A DNA stretch of 43,024 nt from contig JAICGJ010000025.1 of NCBI GenBank assembly GCA_025923195.1, positions 1-43,024 on the forward strand, read 5' to 3'. This DNA comes from Chryseolinea sp. (lineage in GTDB: Bacteria > Bacteroidota > Bacteroidia > Cytophagales > Cyclobacteriaceae). The translations under genes and the position numbers were made by a program. The notes under the pieces were generated by a model. It saw only the letters and a program-made list of their open reading frames with translations. It did no database searches and was not told where the DNA came from. Below are positions 8,446 through 17,135 of this stretch, in pieces; the stretch's first letter is position 1; the number at the start of each line of letters is the position of its first letter.

Positions 8446-9747
8446 TTAAAGGCCCTTGCCGTTGGGTTTAAGACGGTTTTCAACAGTCCAGTCACCAATT
8501 CTTTTTCCGAGTTCAAGCCCTCGCTCGCATGAGAACCGGAAGTGAATCCCTGCAAAGACGCGGGAATCAGCATTTTCCTGGGCAGCCTGATCGAAATTCA
8601 CAAAGCTTCGTGTACTGTTCGCAGGTTCTGCACTAGTCGAGGTCATAGTGAAGCCGGTGTTGCTGCCAACTATTGCATTCAGGACAGTAGCCGCTGCGTT
8701 GCCAAGAGTACTGTGCGTGGATGGATAATCATGCACGGGAGGCGTATTCATCAAAGGCTCCCAGGAAGCGTCTACCGTTGTATTATCATTTCCATCAGTG
8801 CCAGCTGCCCGTACAGCTGTATATGGACGCCAGAAATTATAATGGAACTTGGAATCCCAACCCGCAATGTATGAATCTGCAAGCGCTATATTTACTAGTG
8901 CTAACAAGCGTGCCGTTGAGAGCAGGTCGAGATTTTTGTCAGCAGCGACTGTCGCTGTAACGCGGTTCCATCCGATCTCTGAGAATTCGTACCAGAACTT
9001 AGCAATCGTAGTCTCCTCGGCAGTGCGGGTATCATTTTCCTTTGATCCTTTCTGCTTTACTTCGTTGAAATGTGCGGTATACTCCGAACTATTTATTTCA
9101 GGCATTGCTGCGATTCGAAACTGTGCTGGTGATTCCAGTCCAAAGGTTTCCAACGTCGCCCAGAAAGGTGCATAAACAAACGGCGTCGGAGGGACAGGCT
9201 GGTAAAGTCCTGGCAACTGTGGATTGTTAATTTCAGCAATTGGATTCTGGAATGCACCATCATCACTTCTCAAGGCAACAATTGCCTCGCCTGCGATTTT
9301 TCCTAAAGCCAGACCGCGTTCTTTTGCATCAGCCGATTTAATACCATTAATGGCTTGTGCAAGCGCTGCATCCAGTTGTTGCTTCTTGGCCGGAAACGAT
9401 TCGACAAGCACGGTATACGCTGCCGCTGAAGCCGCGGCCACAGGATCGGCCTTCTTGTCCTGCTGCTGTAGGGTATAAGTTTCGAAGACAGGTGCAATGC
9501 CATTTAGTGCATCATGAATGGCAAGATGGACCATCGCAAAAATTCGCGAGGCGATCATCGGATCATAGGTAGGTCCCTGCATCGTTTCCAGGGTAACTGT
9601 GTTCCACTGAAGAACGATCGCATTGGAATGATTCCGGAAAGGTGTTTTCTTGCCCGGGTTGTCCCCGTAACCAAAACCTTCGGATTCGGAACAGGCGGAA
9701 AAAAAGAATGCTGCAAAAAACAGCATGACGTACTTAAATTTTTTCAT
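8446..9747 (-). CDS. Vanadium-dependent haloperoxidase / PAP2-superfamily lipoprotein
   Basis: Exported lipoprotein of 433 residues related to vanadate haloperoxidases and acid phosphatases, which share one vanadate/phosphate site. All three signature blocks are present: K300-x6-RP (KFHYNFWRP), PSTHS at 342-346 (family PSGH with Gly replaced by Thr) and SRVFAGIH at 395-402. The signal peptide ends in FFSAC with Cys19 as lipid anchor. An upstream in-frame ATG at 9828 adds 27 residues that hide the signal peptide, so I chose 9747. Whether it oxidises halides or is a phosphatase cannot be decided from these motifs. It has its own terminator and is probably monocistronic. Confidence 0.88.
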   Translation of the reverse strand: MKKFKYVMLFFAAFFFSACSESEGFGYGDNPGKKTPFRNHSNAIVLQWNTVTLETMQGPTYDPMIASRIFAMVHLAIHDALNGIAPVFETYTLQQQDKKADPVAAASAAAYTVLVESFPAKKQQLDAALAQAINGIKSADAKERGLALGKIAGEAIVALRSDDGAFQNPIAEINNPQLPGLYQPVPPTPFVYAPFWATLETFGLESPAQFRIAAMPEINSSEYTAHFNEVKQKGSKENDTRTAEETTIAKFWYEFSEIGWNRVTATVAADKNLDLLSTARLLALVNIALADSYIAGWDSKFHYNFWRPYTAVRAAGTDGNDNTTVDASWEPLMNTPPVHDYPSTHSTLGNAAATVLNAIVGSNTGFTMTSTSAEPANSTRSFVNFDQAAQENADSRVFAGIHFRFSCERGLELGKRIGDWTVENRLKPNGKGL

Positions 9748-10000
9748 GGTAATAAGTAATTGTTTTGGGTGGTCAAACGGAACCGGCAAGCGTGAGTCCT
9801 TATGCAGAAAGTATCTTGATTTATGCAAAAAGAATTTTTAATAAAAACCTGAGATGTGCTGGATCAAATGAGCATTGGGTTCAGGAATTCATGCCTTTCA
9901 GGTTCGTACCGCCGCAAATCTTTTGAAGTGTTTTTGATGACTGGAGTAGCGGTGGTAAAAGTTAATCCCTAAATTTAACCATTAACGCATCCATGATTCT

Positions 10001-10888
10001 ATGAATGAGATCAAGAAAGAAGATATCAAACAGGAAGTGTTTGATCTTTATGATGATTATGCCCACAACCGGATCGACAGGCGGGAGTTTGCGCAGAAGC
10101 TTTCAACTTATGCTGTAGGCGGTGTTACCGTAGCGTCCCTTATGAGTTTTCTCATGCCGGATTATAATGGCAGAATTCAGATTCAGCAGAATGATCCAAG
10201 AATTAAATCTGAATTCATCAATTATCCATCCCCGAAGGGTGCTGGCACTATCAAGGCTTTGCTTTCAAAACCTGCTGACGCCAAGGGAAAACTGGCTGGC
10301 ATAGTGGTGGTCCATGAAAACCGAGGTTTGAATCCACACACTGAAGATGTCGCAAGGAGGGCTGCATTAGCCGGATTTGTCTCGATAGCACCTGACATGC
10401 TTAGTCCCTTGGGCGGTTATCCGGGTAATGACGATGAAGGTCGAACAATGCAAAGTAAGCGCGACCGAAATGAAATGTTAGAAGATTTTATTGCAGCTGC
10501 AGGGTTTTTGAAAAGCCATAAAGATTGTACTGGCAAAGTCGGTGTCGTAGGGTTTTGTTTTGGAGGATGGATCGCGAATATGATGGCGGTGCGTATACCA
10601 GACTTATCGGCAGCAGTTCCGTTCTATGGTGGCCAAGCCCCAGCGGAAGATGTTCCAAAGATTAAGGCTCCTCTGCTTTTGCACTATGCAGAACTCGATA
10701 CACGCGTGAACGAAGGTTGGCCTGCGTACGAAGCGGCGCTCAAAGAGAACAAGAAAGAATACACTGCGCACATGTATCCGAACGTAAACCATGGCTTCTA
10801 TAACGATACGACGCCACGATATGATAAGGCGGCGGCAGAGCTGGCATGGAAACGGACGCTTGATTTCTTTAATGAGAAATTGAATTAA
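10001..10888 (+). CDS. Dienelactone hydrolase-family protein
   Basis: Alpha/beta hydrolase of 295 residues. The catalytic triad of the dienelactone hydrolase family is visible: Cys186 in GFCFGGW, Asp233 in [10 protein letters not shown] and His264 in NVNHGFYND; the VVVHENRGL segment around Glu106 matches the oxyanion-side loop. Residues about 27-52 ([20 protein letters not shown]) resemble a degenerate Tat-type leader seen in the YghX-like subgroup, so export is possible but not certain. It is divergent from the haloperoxidase gene and convergent with corA. The substrate is unknown; the family name should not be read as proof of dienelactone cleavage. Confidence 0.9.
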   Translation: MNEIKKEDIKQEVFDLYDDYAHNRIDRREFAQKLSTYAVGGVTVASLMSFLMPDYNGRIQIQQNDPRIKSEFINYPSPKGAGTIKALLSKPADAKGKLAGIVVVHENRGLNPHTEDVARRAALAGFVSIAPDMLSPLGGYPGNDDEGRTMQSKRDRNEMLEDFIAAAGFLKSHKDCTGKVGVVGFCFGGWIANMMAVRIPDLSAAVPFYGGQAPAEDVPKIKAPLLLHYAELDTRVNEGWPAYEAALKENKKEYTAHMYPNVNHGFYNDTTPRYDKAAAELAWKRTLDFFNEKLN

Positions 10889-10959
10889 GCATCTTTCTTT
10901 TTTTTTAAAGGGCTGGTGAAGTTTCGAGACCAGATCCATTTGAAGTTTGACGTATGCTG

Positions 10960-11985
10960 TCAAAGCCAGCCTGACTTTTTAAACCTCACGTAAAGAAATA
11001 CGCATAAAGAAATGGTTGCAGTCATTACCAACGGATATCCCCATCGCGAATTCAATTCGGGCATAAACTTAAAATTCATTCCATAGATTCCTACAATCAT
11101 CGTGGGTATCCCGATCAATGCAGCCCATCCGGCAAACCGCTTTGATACTTCACTTTGTGAAATCGAAATAAGTGAAAGGTTGGTCTCCATTGCAGTAGAA
11201 AGGAGCTCACGCTGATTGTCGATCATTTCATTGATGCGAATGGCATGATCATACACATCCCGGAAGTAAGGTCGCGTTTCTTCATCAATGAGTTTAAGAT
11301 CGAACCGCATTAAACGGTTGCAAATGTCAATCAAAGGCGAGACGGCGCGTTTTACATCGAGCAATTGGCGTTTTAGTTCATAAAATTTAGCGGTTGTTTC
11401 GCGCCTGTATTTTTCGTGGAAGACGTGTTCCTCCAATGCTGACAATTCAGTTTCCAGCGCGTCAATGACAGGGAAGTACTGGTCGACGATCGCGTCCATC
11501 ACGGCATAGAGCGCAAATCCTGGCCCTTTGCGCAATAAGTGCGGCGTACTCTCGCAACGGGTCCGGACTTGAGTATACGTCTTTGAAGATCCATGCCGAA
11601 TAGTAACAAGAAAATTTGTTCCAAGAAAGAAATGTGTTTCACCAAATTCCATTCTATGGTCAACCATCTGAACGGTTCGGAACACAATGAATAATGAATC
11701 GCCATAAGCCTCTAGCTTGGGTCGCTGGTGAGCGCGGTGTGCATCTTCGATGGCTAGCTCATGAAGACCAAGCTCCCGCTGAAATTTGTCCAATGTTTCG
11801 GCGCCTGGCTCATGGAGCCCGATCCATATAAACTGGTTCGGCTTCTGAAGCTCGTCGCGGATATCTTTTATTTCAATATCTGAAACCTTGGAGCCGTCTT
11901 TATATGCTGAGCAGTTGACTATTGATTCGCTGCGTTCCATCCGGTGTAGGGTCTTCCTTACCTCTTCATCAAGCTTAATAAGCAT
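10960..11985 (-). CDS. corA: CorA-family divalent metal ion channel
   Basis: Inner-membrane Mg2+ (or Co2+/Ni2+) channel of 341 residues, normal for bacterial CorA. The N-terminal 240 residues form the cytoplasmic funnel with long charged helices. The C-terminus has two transmembrane helices joined by the signature YGMNFKFMPEL, with GMN at 302-304 and the MPEL loop that guards the pore. A short basic C-terminal tail (RFKKSGWL) follows the last helix, as expected. It is convergent with the dienelactone hydrolase and 217 bp behind the AHSA1 gene, so probably transcribed alone. Confidence 0.94.
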   Translation of the reverse strand: MLIKLDEEVRKTLHRMERSESIVNCSAYKDGSKVSDIEIKDIRDELQKPNQFIWIGLHEPGAETLDKFQRELGLHELAIEDAHRAHQRPKLEAYGDSLFIVFRTVQMVDHRMEFGETHFFLGTNFLVTIRHGSSKTYTQVRTRCESTPHLLRKGPGFALYAVMDAIVDQYFPVIDALETELSALEEHVFHEKYRRETTAKFYELKRQLLDVKRAVSPLIDICNRLMRFDLKLIDEETRPYFRDVYDHAIRINEMIDNQRELLSTAMETNLSLISISQSEVSKRFAGWAALIGIPTMIVGIYGMNFKFMPELNSRWGYPLVMTATISLCVFLYVRFKKSGWL

Positions 11986-12202
11986 GCTAACTTGACGATG
12001 GTATTGTTTTTAATTTACACTTTTCTATAATGAATACAATGCAACAGTCGTGGATCGTCACGCCTCCGTCAGTACAGTAGCTTGTTCAGTTATAGTCGCC
12101 GTTGATCAGGGCGAGCTTTTAACTCATTCATAGAATGATTCGCTGAATACCAGGGGTGCGAATCGTATCTGCCGACCTGGATTTGATCTTATCAGGTCCA
12201 AC

Positions 12203-12661
12203 TCACAACGTACTTACAAATTCTTCCAATCTGTTAAAAGTTGAACCCCAACCGTTGTAAAAGCCCATCTTCTCCTGTTGTCTGCAATATTCGTCCGTGG
12301 GGTGGATGACATTGAATGTGAAATTAGTTTTGTCTCCATTCTTCTCAAATATTGCCTGTATCTCTACACCTTCTGTCATCGGCCTGAAGTTGGCAGACGA
12401 AAATATTTTCTCGAGCGTAACAATCATGGAATAGACACCTTCTCCAATGAATTCGCTTCCGTCGGGCATGGCCATCACATACTTCCATTTTCCACCAACC
12501 TTGAAATTATGCTCGACAATCTTCGTTTTCATACCTTTCGGTCCCCACCATTGTGCTATATGCTCCGGCCGGGTCCAAGCCTCCCAAACGAGTTTTACTG
12601 GTACATTAAAGGTTCTTTTTAGTGTCAATGTGCGATTTTCTGCGTCGTTTTGCTTTTCCAT
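12203..12661 (-). CDS. AHSA1/SRPBCC-domain protein
   Basis: Small cytoplasmic START-like (SRPBCC) protein of 152 residues. The family fold is shown by LTLKRTFNVPVKLVWEAWT, the AQWWGPKGM motif and a C-terminal helix ending GWGSTFNRLEEF. These proteins form a hydrophobic pocket; the ligand is unknown. I chose the internal ATG at 12661 (MEKQND); an ATG at 12688 adds nine residues that are not family-like. Even so it overlaps the ArsR gene by 56 bp, implying translational coupling. ArsR-AHSA1 pairs are common in bacteria. Confidence 0.88.
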   Translation of the reverse strand: MEKQNDAENRTLTLKRTFNVPVKLVWEAWTRPEHIAQWWGPKGMKTKIVEHNFKVGGKWKYVMAMPDGSEFIGEGVYSMIVTLEKIFSSANFRPMTEGVEIQAIFEKNGDKTNFTFNVIHPTDEYCRQQEKMGFYNGWGSTFNRLEEFVSTL

Positions 12662-12989
12662 TTTTTTTGCGTTTAGAGTGTAAGGCATTCAGATACTCTT
12701 CGAACGAATCCAGTTTTTGTTCCCACAACTCCCTGAACGTCTCTACCCAATCAGCCACCTCCCTCAAATTCTTGGGTTGGATTCTACAGAAGCGCTCCCG
12801 GCCGGTTTGTGCTATGCTTATTATCCCGCACTCGTACAGGATTTTTATATGATTTGAGATTGCTGGCCTGGTGACTTCAAAATGTTCTGCAATAGCATTC
12901 AGGTTCATGGATTTATGGGCGATGAGACTGATTATCTGTCGCCTGGTTGGGTCAGCAATGGCCTGAAATACGTCGCGTCTTGTTTCCAT
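12606..12989 (-). CDS. ArsR-family winged-helix repressor
   Basis: Regulator of 127 residues. The winged helix lies at about residues 5-90 (VFQAIADPTRRQIISLI, then AIAEHFEVTRPAISNHIKIL and a wing with GRERFCRI). No CxC-type metal-sensing site is visible, so it belongs to the non-metal group often paired with SRPBCC proteins. A strongly basic tail (KRKKNGKAKRRRK) is encoded in the 56-bp overlap with the next gene. The start is ATG at 12989; a TTG nine bases upstream is less likely. Two direct-repeat candidate operators lie 11-57 bp upstream, suggesting autoregulation. Confidence 0.9.
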   Translation of the reverse strand: METRRDVFQAIADPTRRQIISLIAHKSMNLNAIAEHFEVTRPAISNHIKILYECGIISIAQTGRERFCRIQPKNLREVADWVETFRELWEQKLDSFEEYLNALHSKRKKNGKAKRRRKSHIDTKKNL

Positions 12990-12990
12990 T

Positions 12991-13046
12991 TTACACAATA
13001 TGTAAACACTTGATTACATAAATATATATGTAAACACCTGATTACG
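12991..13046. promoter_or_regulatory. Tandem candidate operators upstream of the ArsR gene
   Basis: Two near-identical 18-bp sites occur 28 bp apart: TGTAAACACTTGATTACA at 13001-13018 and TGTAAACACCTGATTACG at 13029-13046. Each has half-sites TGTAA and TTAC(A/G) in inverted orientation around 8 bp. A further TTACA at 12991-12995 pairs with the first TGTAA across 5 bp. The spacing, symmetry and position right before the start codon fit a repressor-operator array for the ArsR protein; direct evidence is lacking. Confidence 0.6.
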
Positions 13047-13352
13047 CAAGTCCTTTTTTCTTATTCCTTAGAAACAAGGCGATTAATTCCAACTAACCTC
13101 AACATACTTCAAATTGATGCCACTATAGACCAAAGTATTGCGATGCTAAAAGTGTCTATGCTCCAAAGCTAGAAAGGGAAAAAGGTAAAGACACCAAGGT
13201 GCAACCATTAGTCACGACTCACGACAGTTTGTCAGAACGGCGTAGGCAAAGAATCAGCGAAAACAAAGCTTAGCGACACGGTAACGTTGTCGATACGCGT
13301 TTGTCATAACCGCTCGTTTGGTTTCGCAGCGTGGAAATCCCTTCTTACGCGA
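13047..13352. other. Intergenic region between ArsR upstream sites and cytochrome gene end
   Basis: No credible gene in either direction. The notable content is a 12-mer GACACCAAGGTG at 13190-13201 that recurs on the other side of the cytochrome gene (14625-14636), and CGACA/TGTCG arms around 13275-13294. The 3' end of the cytochrome transcript falls here but no clear intrinsic terminator is seen. Confidence 0.35.
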
Positions 13353-14609
13353 CTATTTCGCAGGGAAATTTTTCGTCGTGATTTTTTCAATAAATAATTT
13401 AACCTGCCTTTCATAATTCCCAACGAGGTGGGTACGCACAAAGAAAGGTGTTGATCTGTTGCCGGACGAACGCAAAAAAACTTGTCTGGAAGGTAATGCC
13501 GGCATATGACAATCGATACAGTTTTTGCTCAGCACCAGACCTGGAAACTCTCGTTGTTTGCAAAAGTTGTCTCCTCCCCTTTTGTGGCAGTTCATGCATC
13601 GCGCTGAAAATAACTCCAGCTTGCTAGTCTCTCTGGTATGAACGTTATGACAGGACGAACAATCCATAGTACTCATCCGAAAGCACTTACTGGAAGTGAG
13701 CAATCCATACTGGTTTCCGTGTACATCCAGCGTCGCGCCACTGTCCGCAGGTTGCGTTGGCAACGAGAAATCGTCCAGATCGTCGCCGACCTTATATGAA
13801 AAAGATGGCATAAAATTGTTGCGGATGCCAGAATGGCAAAGTGCACAGTTATCCAGTTTTTGCTTTCTTGTTAATTGGGCGGGGTTAGTAATATATTGTC
13901 CTTTGTCCTCGCCCGGGTTTTTTTGGTGAAAGGTAACATGTTTGGCGGCGGGACCATGACATCGTTCGCAATCAACACCGAGGATCACCTGCTTTCTGTC
14001 AAAAGTCTCATGTCCATCGATTGTTTTTCCAATTTTTAAATAGGTGCTATGACATTCCAGGCACCGTGCGGAAATGCTCCTGTTAAAAAGAATCTGATCG
14101 GTTGGGTAACCCGGACTGTTGCTCCAACTGTCAGAAGAAGCATGATAGGATACAGGAAGCTGAAAGAGGGTATTCTCCTGCCAGAACAAGTAGGTTTGTC
14201 CTTGCCGGCCAGACCCGATAACAATATCGATCGGTTTCCTGTCGACTTCTTTCCCTGCAACAAATGCGCGCTGGAACAGTCCATCTGGCGTCTTCTCCAT
14301 GGAGACCTTTAATCTGTCGTTCAGGATAAAAGTATTCTTCCCCGAATCGAAACTGCCCAGTACGGTTTCCAATGTTCCTACACCCGAGGTTCGAGCATGT
14401 GGTGTCAATGCATGGGAGTCCGCGATGGACTGATGACACTGGTCACAAGTTCCCGTGCCCGCAAATTCCTCGCCTGAAGGGTGAACGATACCTGATAATC
14501 CATCGTCACTTTTAGTGAATTCACAAGTTGACACCAGCATCAGGAGTGCTATGAAACAGGCTGTTATTATAACCTGCGTGCTGCGAATATTTATTTTAAG
14601 TAGTGACAT
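13353..14609 (-). CDS. Seven-heme c-type cytochrome lipoprotein
   Basis: Exported electron carrier of 418 residues. Seven CxxCH heme-binding motifs are present, with first Cys at residues 55, 183, 214, 255, 317, 338 and 364; their linear layout resembles the cytochrome c554/multiheme family. A hydrophobic leader (about 10-28) ends at Cys29 (VSTC), a plausible though imperfect lipobox. About 120 residues without heme sites separate motif 1 from motif 2, so a non-heme subdomain is inserted there. The gene is divergent from a dehydrogenase that has its own cytochrome c domain, with a 187-bp shared upstream region, suggesting joint function. The redox partner or terminal substrate is not shown by the sequence. 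Confidence 0.9.
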   Translation of the reverse strand: MSLLKINIRSTQVIITACFIALLMLVSTCEFTKSDDGLSGIVHPSGEEFAGTGTCDQCHQSIADSHALTPHARTSGVGTLETVLGSFDSGKNTFILNDRLKVSMEKTPDGLFQRAFVAGKEVDRKPIDIVIGSGRQGQTYLFWQENTLFQLPVSYHASSDSWSNSPGYPTDQILFNRSISARCLECHSTYLKIGKTIDGHETFDRKQVILGVDCERCHGPAAKHVTFHQKNPGEDKGQYITNPAQLTRKQKLDNCALCHSGIRNNFMPSFSYKVGDDLDDFSLPTQPADSGATLDVHGNQYGLLTSSKCFRMSTMDCSSCHNVHTRETSKLELFSARCMNCHKRGGDNFCKQREFPGLVLSKNCIDCHMPALPSRQVFLRSSGNRSTPFFVRTHLVGNYERQVKLFIEKITTKNFPAK

Positions 14610-14675
14610 TTGGAAAGCGACCCGGACACCAAGGTGTTTAGTTATAGAGGAATATTAGTACTTTTTTGGGTTGAG

Positions 14676-14691
14676 CGAACAAAAATTTGTT
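14676..14691. promoter_or_regulatory. Inverted repeat in the divergent cytochrome/dehydrogenase promoter region
   Basis: AACAAA (14678-14683) and TTTGTT (14686-14691) form a symmetric 14-bp site with a 2-bp centre, placed about midway between the two divergent start codons. The 13-mer CGAACAAAAATTT (14676-14688) recurs inverted at 18422-18434, upstream of the sulfatase. A shared regulator is possible, but A/T-rich matches of this kind can arise by chance. Confidence 0.35.
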
Positions 14692-14772
14692 GGTATTTTA
14701 TGGCTTACCCTAAGGTGGTCTGACGCTCATGCCATTAATGTTAACGGCATTAGCCATCAAATTGAACGGGGG

Positions 14773-14780
14773 TATATTTG
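14773..14780 (+). promoter_or_regulatory. Bacteroidota-type -7 promoter box for the dehydrogenase gene
   Basis: TATATTTG matches the TAnnTTTG -7 consensus of Bacteroidota housekeeping promoters. No good -33 TTG element is visible at the usual spacing. A transcript from here would start near 14787, leaving very little leader before the ATG at 14797; this slightly favours the second ATG at 14812 as the translation start. Confidence 0.4.
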
Positions 14781-14796
14781 TAGTAGGTACCCATAA

Positions 14797-17091
14797 ATGC
14801 GGCGAAATTGCATGAGAAGGACATCTATAAAGTGGAGACATGAAGGGGCTCTGATCATTCCGGTATGCATCCTTTTGTCAACAATAACGACCTGCCAATC
14901 GGATTCAAAGGGCAAGGTTGAAGATCCATTTACCACTCCCCATGTGGTTAGCCAAACACCCATAACAATTCCGCAATCCCCTGAACAAGCTCTCAGTTCG
15001 TTCCGCTTACCTAAAGGCTATCGGTTGGAATTGGTAGCTGGCGAACCTATGATTGTGGAGCCTGTAGCCATTGCGTGGGATGGCAATGGTCGGATGTATG
15101 TTGCACAGATGGAGACGTATATGCAAACCGTTGATGCGAAAGGACAGGAAGAACCGCGCAGCAGGGTCATGCTCCTGGAAGACATGGATGACGATGGTAG
15201 GATGGACAAAAGCTCGGTCTTTATCGACAGTCTCCTGGCGCCTCGCATGTTGCTTTGCGTCGGACATGAACTGTTCGTCAACGAGACTAATTCTTATAAC
15301 ATCTACGCCTATAAGGATACCGACGGCGATGGCAAGGCCGATGAGAAGAGACCAGTTTATGAAAATCCGAAACGTGCCTACGGAAATATTGAACATCAGC
15401 GAAGCGGACTGGACTGGAACATTGACAACTGGATCTATGTAACGATCGATCCGGTTCGATTCAAATACCGGGAAGGAAAATTAATAGTCGATACGCTTCA
15501 TGGCGGTTCTAATGGGCAGTGGGGTATTACACACGATGATCAGGGACGTGTATTTTTTAGCCGCGCTGCCTCCGGCGTTGCGGCTTCGGGTTTCCAGATC
15601 AATCCATCTTATGGTCAGCTCGACTTGGAAGGATCCTTTGATGAGGAGTTTGATCAGGTCTGGCCTATGATAAAAACCCCTGACATCAACGGCGGTCCCC
15701 GCACATTACGACCCGACAGCACGATGTTTGGCTTTACCTCAGTAACGGGCCAGTCAGTATTCAGAGGTGATAGGTTGCCAAAGCAAATGTATGGCAACTA
15801 CCTTGTAGCGGAGCCGGTCGGGCGTTTTATACGGAGGGCATATGTCAAAGAGAATGATGGCAAGGTCTCGCTCACCAATGTCTACCGACACGATGAATTT
15901 ATTAGCTCAACAGATATGAATTTTCGACCCATCAATACTTACACAGGTCCAGATGGGTGCGTCTACATTGTGGACATGTATCGGGGAATTATTCAGGAAT
16001 CGACGTGGGCGCAGCCGGGAAGCTTTCTGTACGATCAGATCATGGATAAGGGGTTGCACAAGAACATTGGACGCGGGCGAATCTACCGGCTCGTTTATAG
16101 CGGCATGGCACGAGGCAAACGTCCGACTCTGCTCGATGCAACCGCCAGCCAGCTCGTTGCATACCTGGATCATCCCAACGGCTGGTGGCGAGACAATGCG
16201 CAAAAGGAACTCATTGTTCGCGGAGACCGATCAGTTGTCGCGTCGCTTGTTAGAAAGGCAACAGATTCTGAAGGAAACCCATTTATGTTAGGAAGATTGC
16301 ACGCATTGTGGACTCTTGAGGGACTTGATGCCTTAGACAAAACAACAATCATTAAGGTGTTAAAAGATGAGAATGTCCAAATCGTTAAGGCGGCGATCCG
16401 GCTCAGCGAACCGATGTTAAGAAAATCGGATCCCGAAGTGCTCGCTGAAATGGACCGGCTTAGCGCTCATACAAGTCGAGATTTGCAATCGCAGTTGTTG
16501 CTGTCGCTAAGTCTGGCGCAGTCGGAAGAAGCCACTCCAATTATCCAAAGAATCCTCAGTCAGAACCCGGATGACGAATTGCTGATGGGCGTGCAGGCAA
16601 GTTTGAAAAAAACCGAAGAGGCACGCAGTTATGGTTATAAACTCATGGCTCTGGATACGGCAGCCCGGCAATCTGTCATCCAAGGGGCCATCATCTTTCA
16701 ATCGCGTTGCACGACGTGCCATGGTCCTGAGGGGCAAGGTCTTCATACCAATATTGCCCCACCCTTAATCAGCAAATTCAAGCTTATTGAAAATAAGGAT
16801 GAGGTTATTAAAATTATGCTACACGGGCTGACAGGACCGGTTGATGGACATATTTATACCGATCCTATGCCGCCCATGGGTATGAATACTGATGAATGGA
16901 TAGCCGCAGTACTGAGTTATGTACGCTACGACTTGGGTATGCGCAGTTTCCCGAAAATGAACGAGGGCTACCTGAAGTGGGTCATCGTTACACCCGAACA
17001 TGTTAAGAAGGTCCGGGCGGAGACGCACGGGCGAAATGATCCATGGACGTGGAATGAATTGCTCGAAGAGCGAAATAAACGCAGTCAATAA
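14797..17091 (+). CDS. Lipoprotein dehydrogenase of the PVC type with HEAT-like region and C-terminal cytochrome c
   Basis: Exported protein of 764 residues. The N-terminal half (about 55-430) is the Pirellula/Verrucomicrobium membrane-bound dehydrogenase domain, a beta-propeller related to soluble glucose dehydrogenases; its entry motif FRLPKGYRLELVAGEPMIVEP and DxDGDGxAD-like loops are clear. A helical HEAT-like section (about 440-620) follows, then a cytochrome c domain with CTTCH at 638-642 and a likely Met ligand in DPMPPMGM. Cys33 after a short hydrophobic leader is the probable lipid anchor. An ATG at 14812 (five residues later) is an equally good start. By family it should oxidise a sugar-like or alcohol substrate and pass electrons to its heme; the substrate is unknown. 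The TIM-barrel gene follows 44 bp downstream. Confidence 0.87.
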   Translation: MRRNCMRRTSIKWRHEGALIIPVCILLSTITTCQSDSKGKVEDPFTTPHVVSQTPITIPQSPEQALSSFRLPKGYRLELVAGEPMIVEPVAIAWDGNGRMYVAQMETYMQTVDAKGQEEPRSRVMLLEDMDDDGRMDKSSVFIDSLLAPRMLLCVGHELFVNETNSYNIYAYKDTDGDGKADEKRPVYENPKRAYGNIEHQRSGLDWNIDNWIYVTIDPVRFKYREGKLIVDTLHGGSNGQWGITHDDQGRVFFSRAASGVAASGFQINPSYGQLDLEGSFDEEFDQVWPMIKTPDINGGPRTLRPDSTMFGFTSVTGQSVFRGDRLPKQMYGNYLVAEPVGRFIRRAYVKENDGKVSLTNVYRHDEFISSTDMNFRPINTYTGPDGCVYIVDMYRGIIQESTWAQPGSFLYDQIMDKGLHKNIGRGRIYRLVYSGMARGKRPTLLDATASQLVAYLDHPNGWWRDNAQKELIVRGDRSVVASLVRKATDSEGNPFMLGRLHALWTLEGLDALDKTTIIKVLKDENVQIVKAAIRLSEPMLRKSDPEVLAEMDRLSAHTSRDLQSQLLLSLSLAQSEEATPIIQRILSQNPDDELLMGVQASLKKTEEARSYGYKLMALDTAARQSVIQGAIIFQSRCTTCHGPEGQGLHTNIAPPLISKFKLIENKDEVIKIMLHGLTGPVDGHIYTDPMPPMGMNTDEWIAAVLSYVRYDLGMRSFPKMNEGYLKWVIVTPEHVKKVRAETHGRNDPWTWNELLEERNKRSQ

Positions 17092-17135
17092 AAAGTAATA
17101 GACCAGCACCACCGCGTGGACTGAATTAAATACCT

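Noticed and set aside
10889-10959. Bidirectional terminator between the hydrolase and corA
   Set aside because: A T-run is present at about 10898-10906, but no stem precedes it.
12174-12198. Terminator behind the AHSA1 gene
   Set aside because: GACCTG/CAGGTC stem is 6 bp with a long loop and lacks a following T-run on the minus strand.
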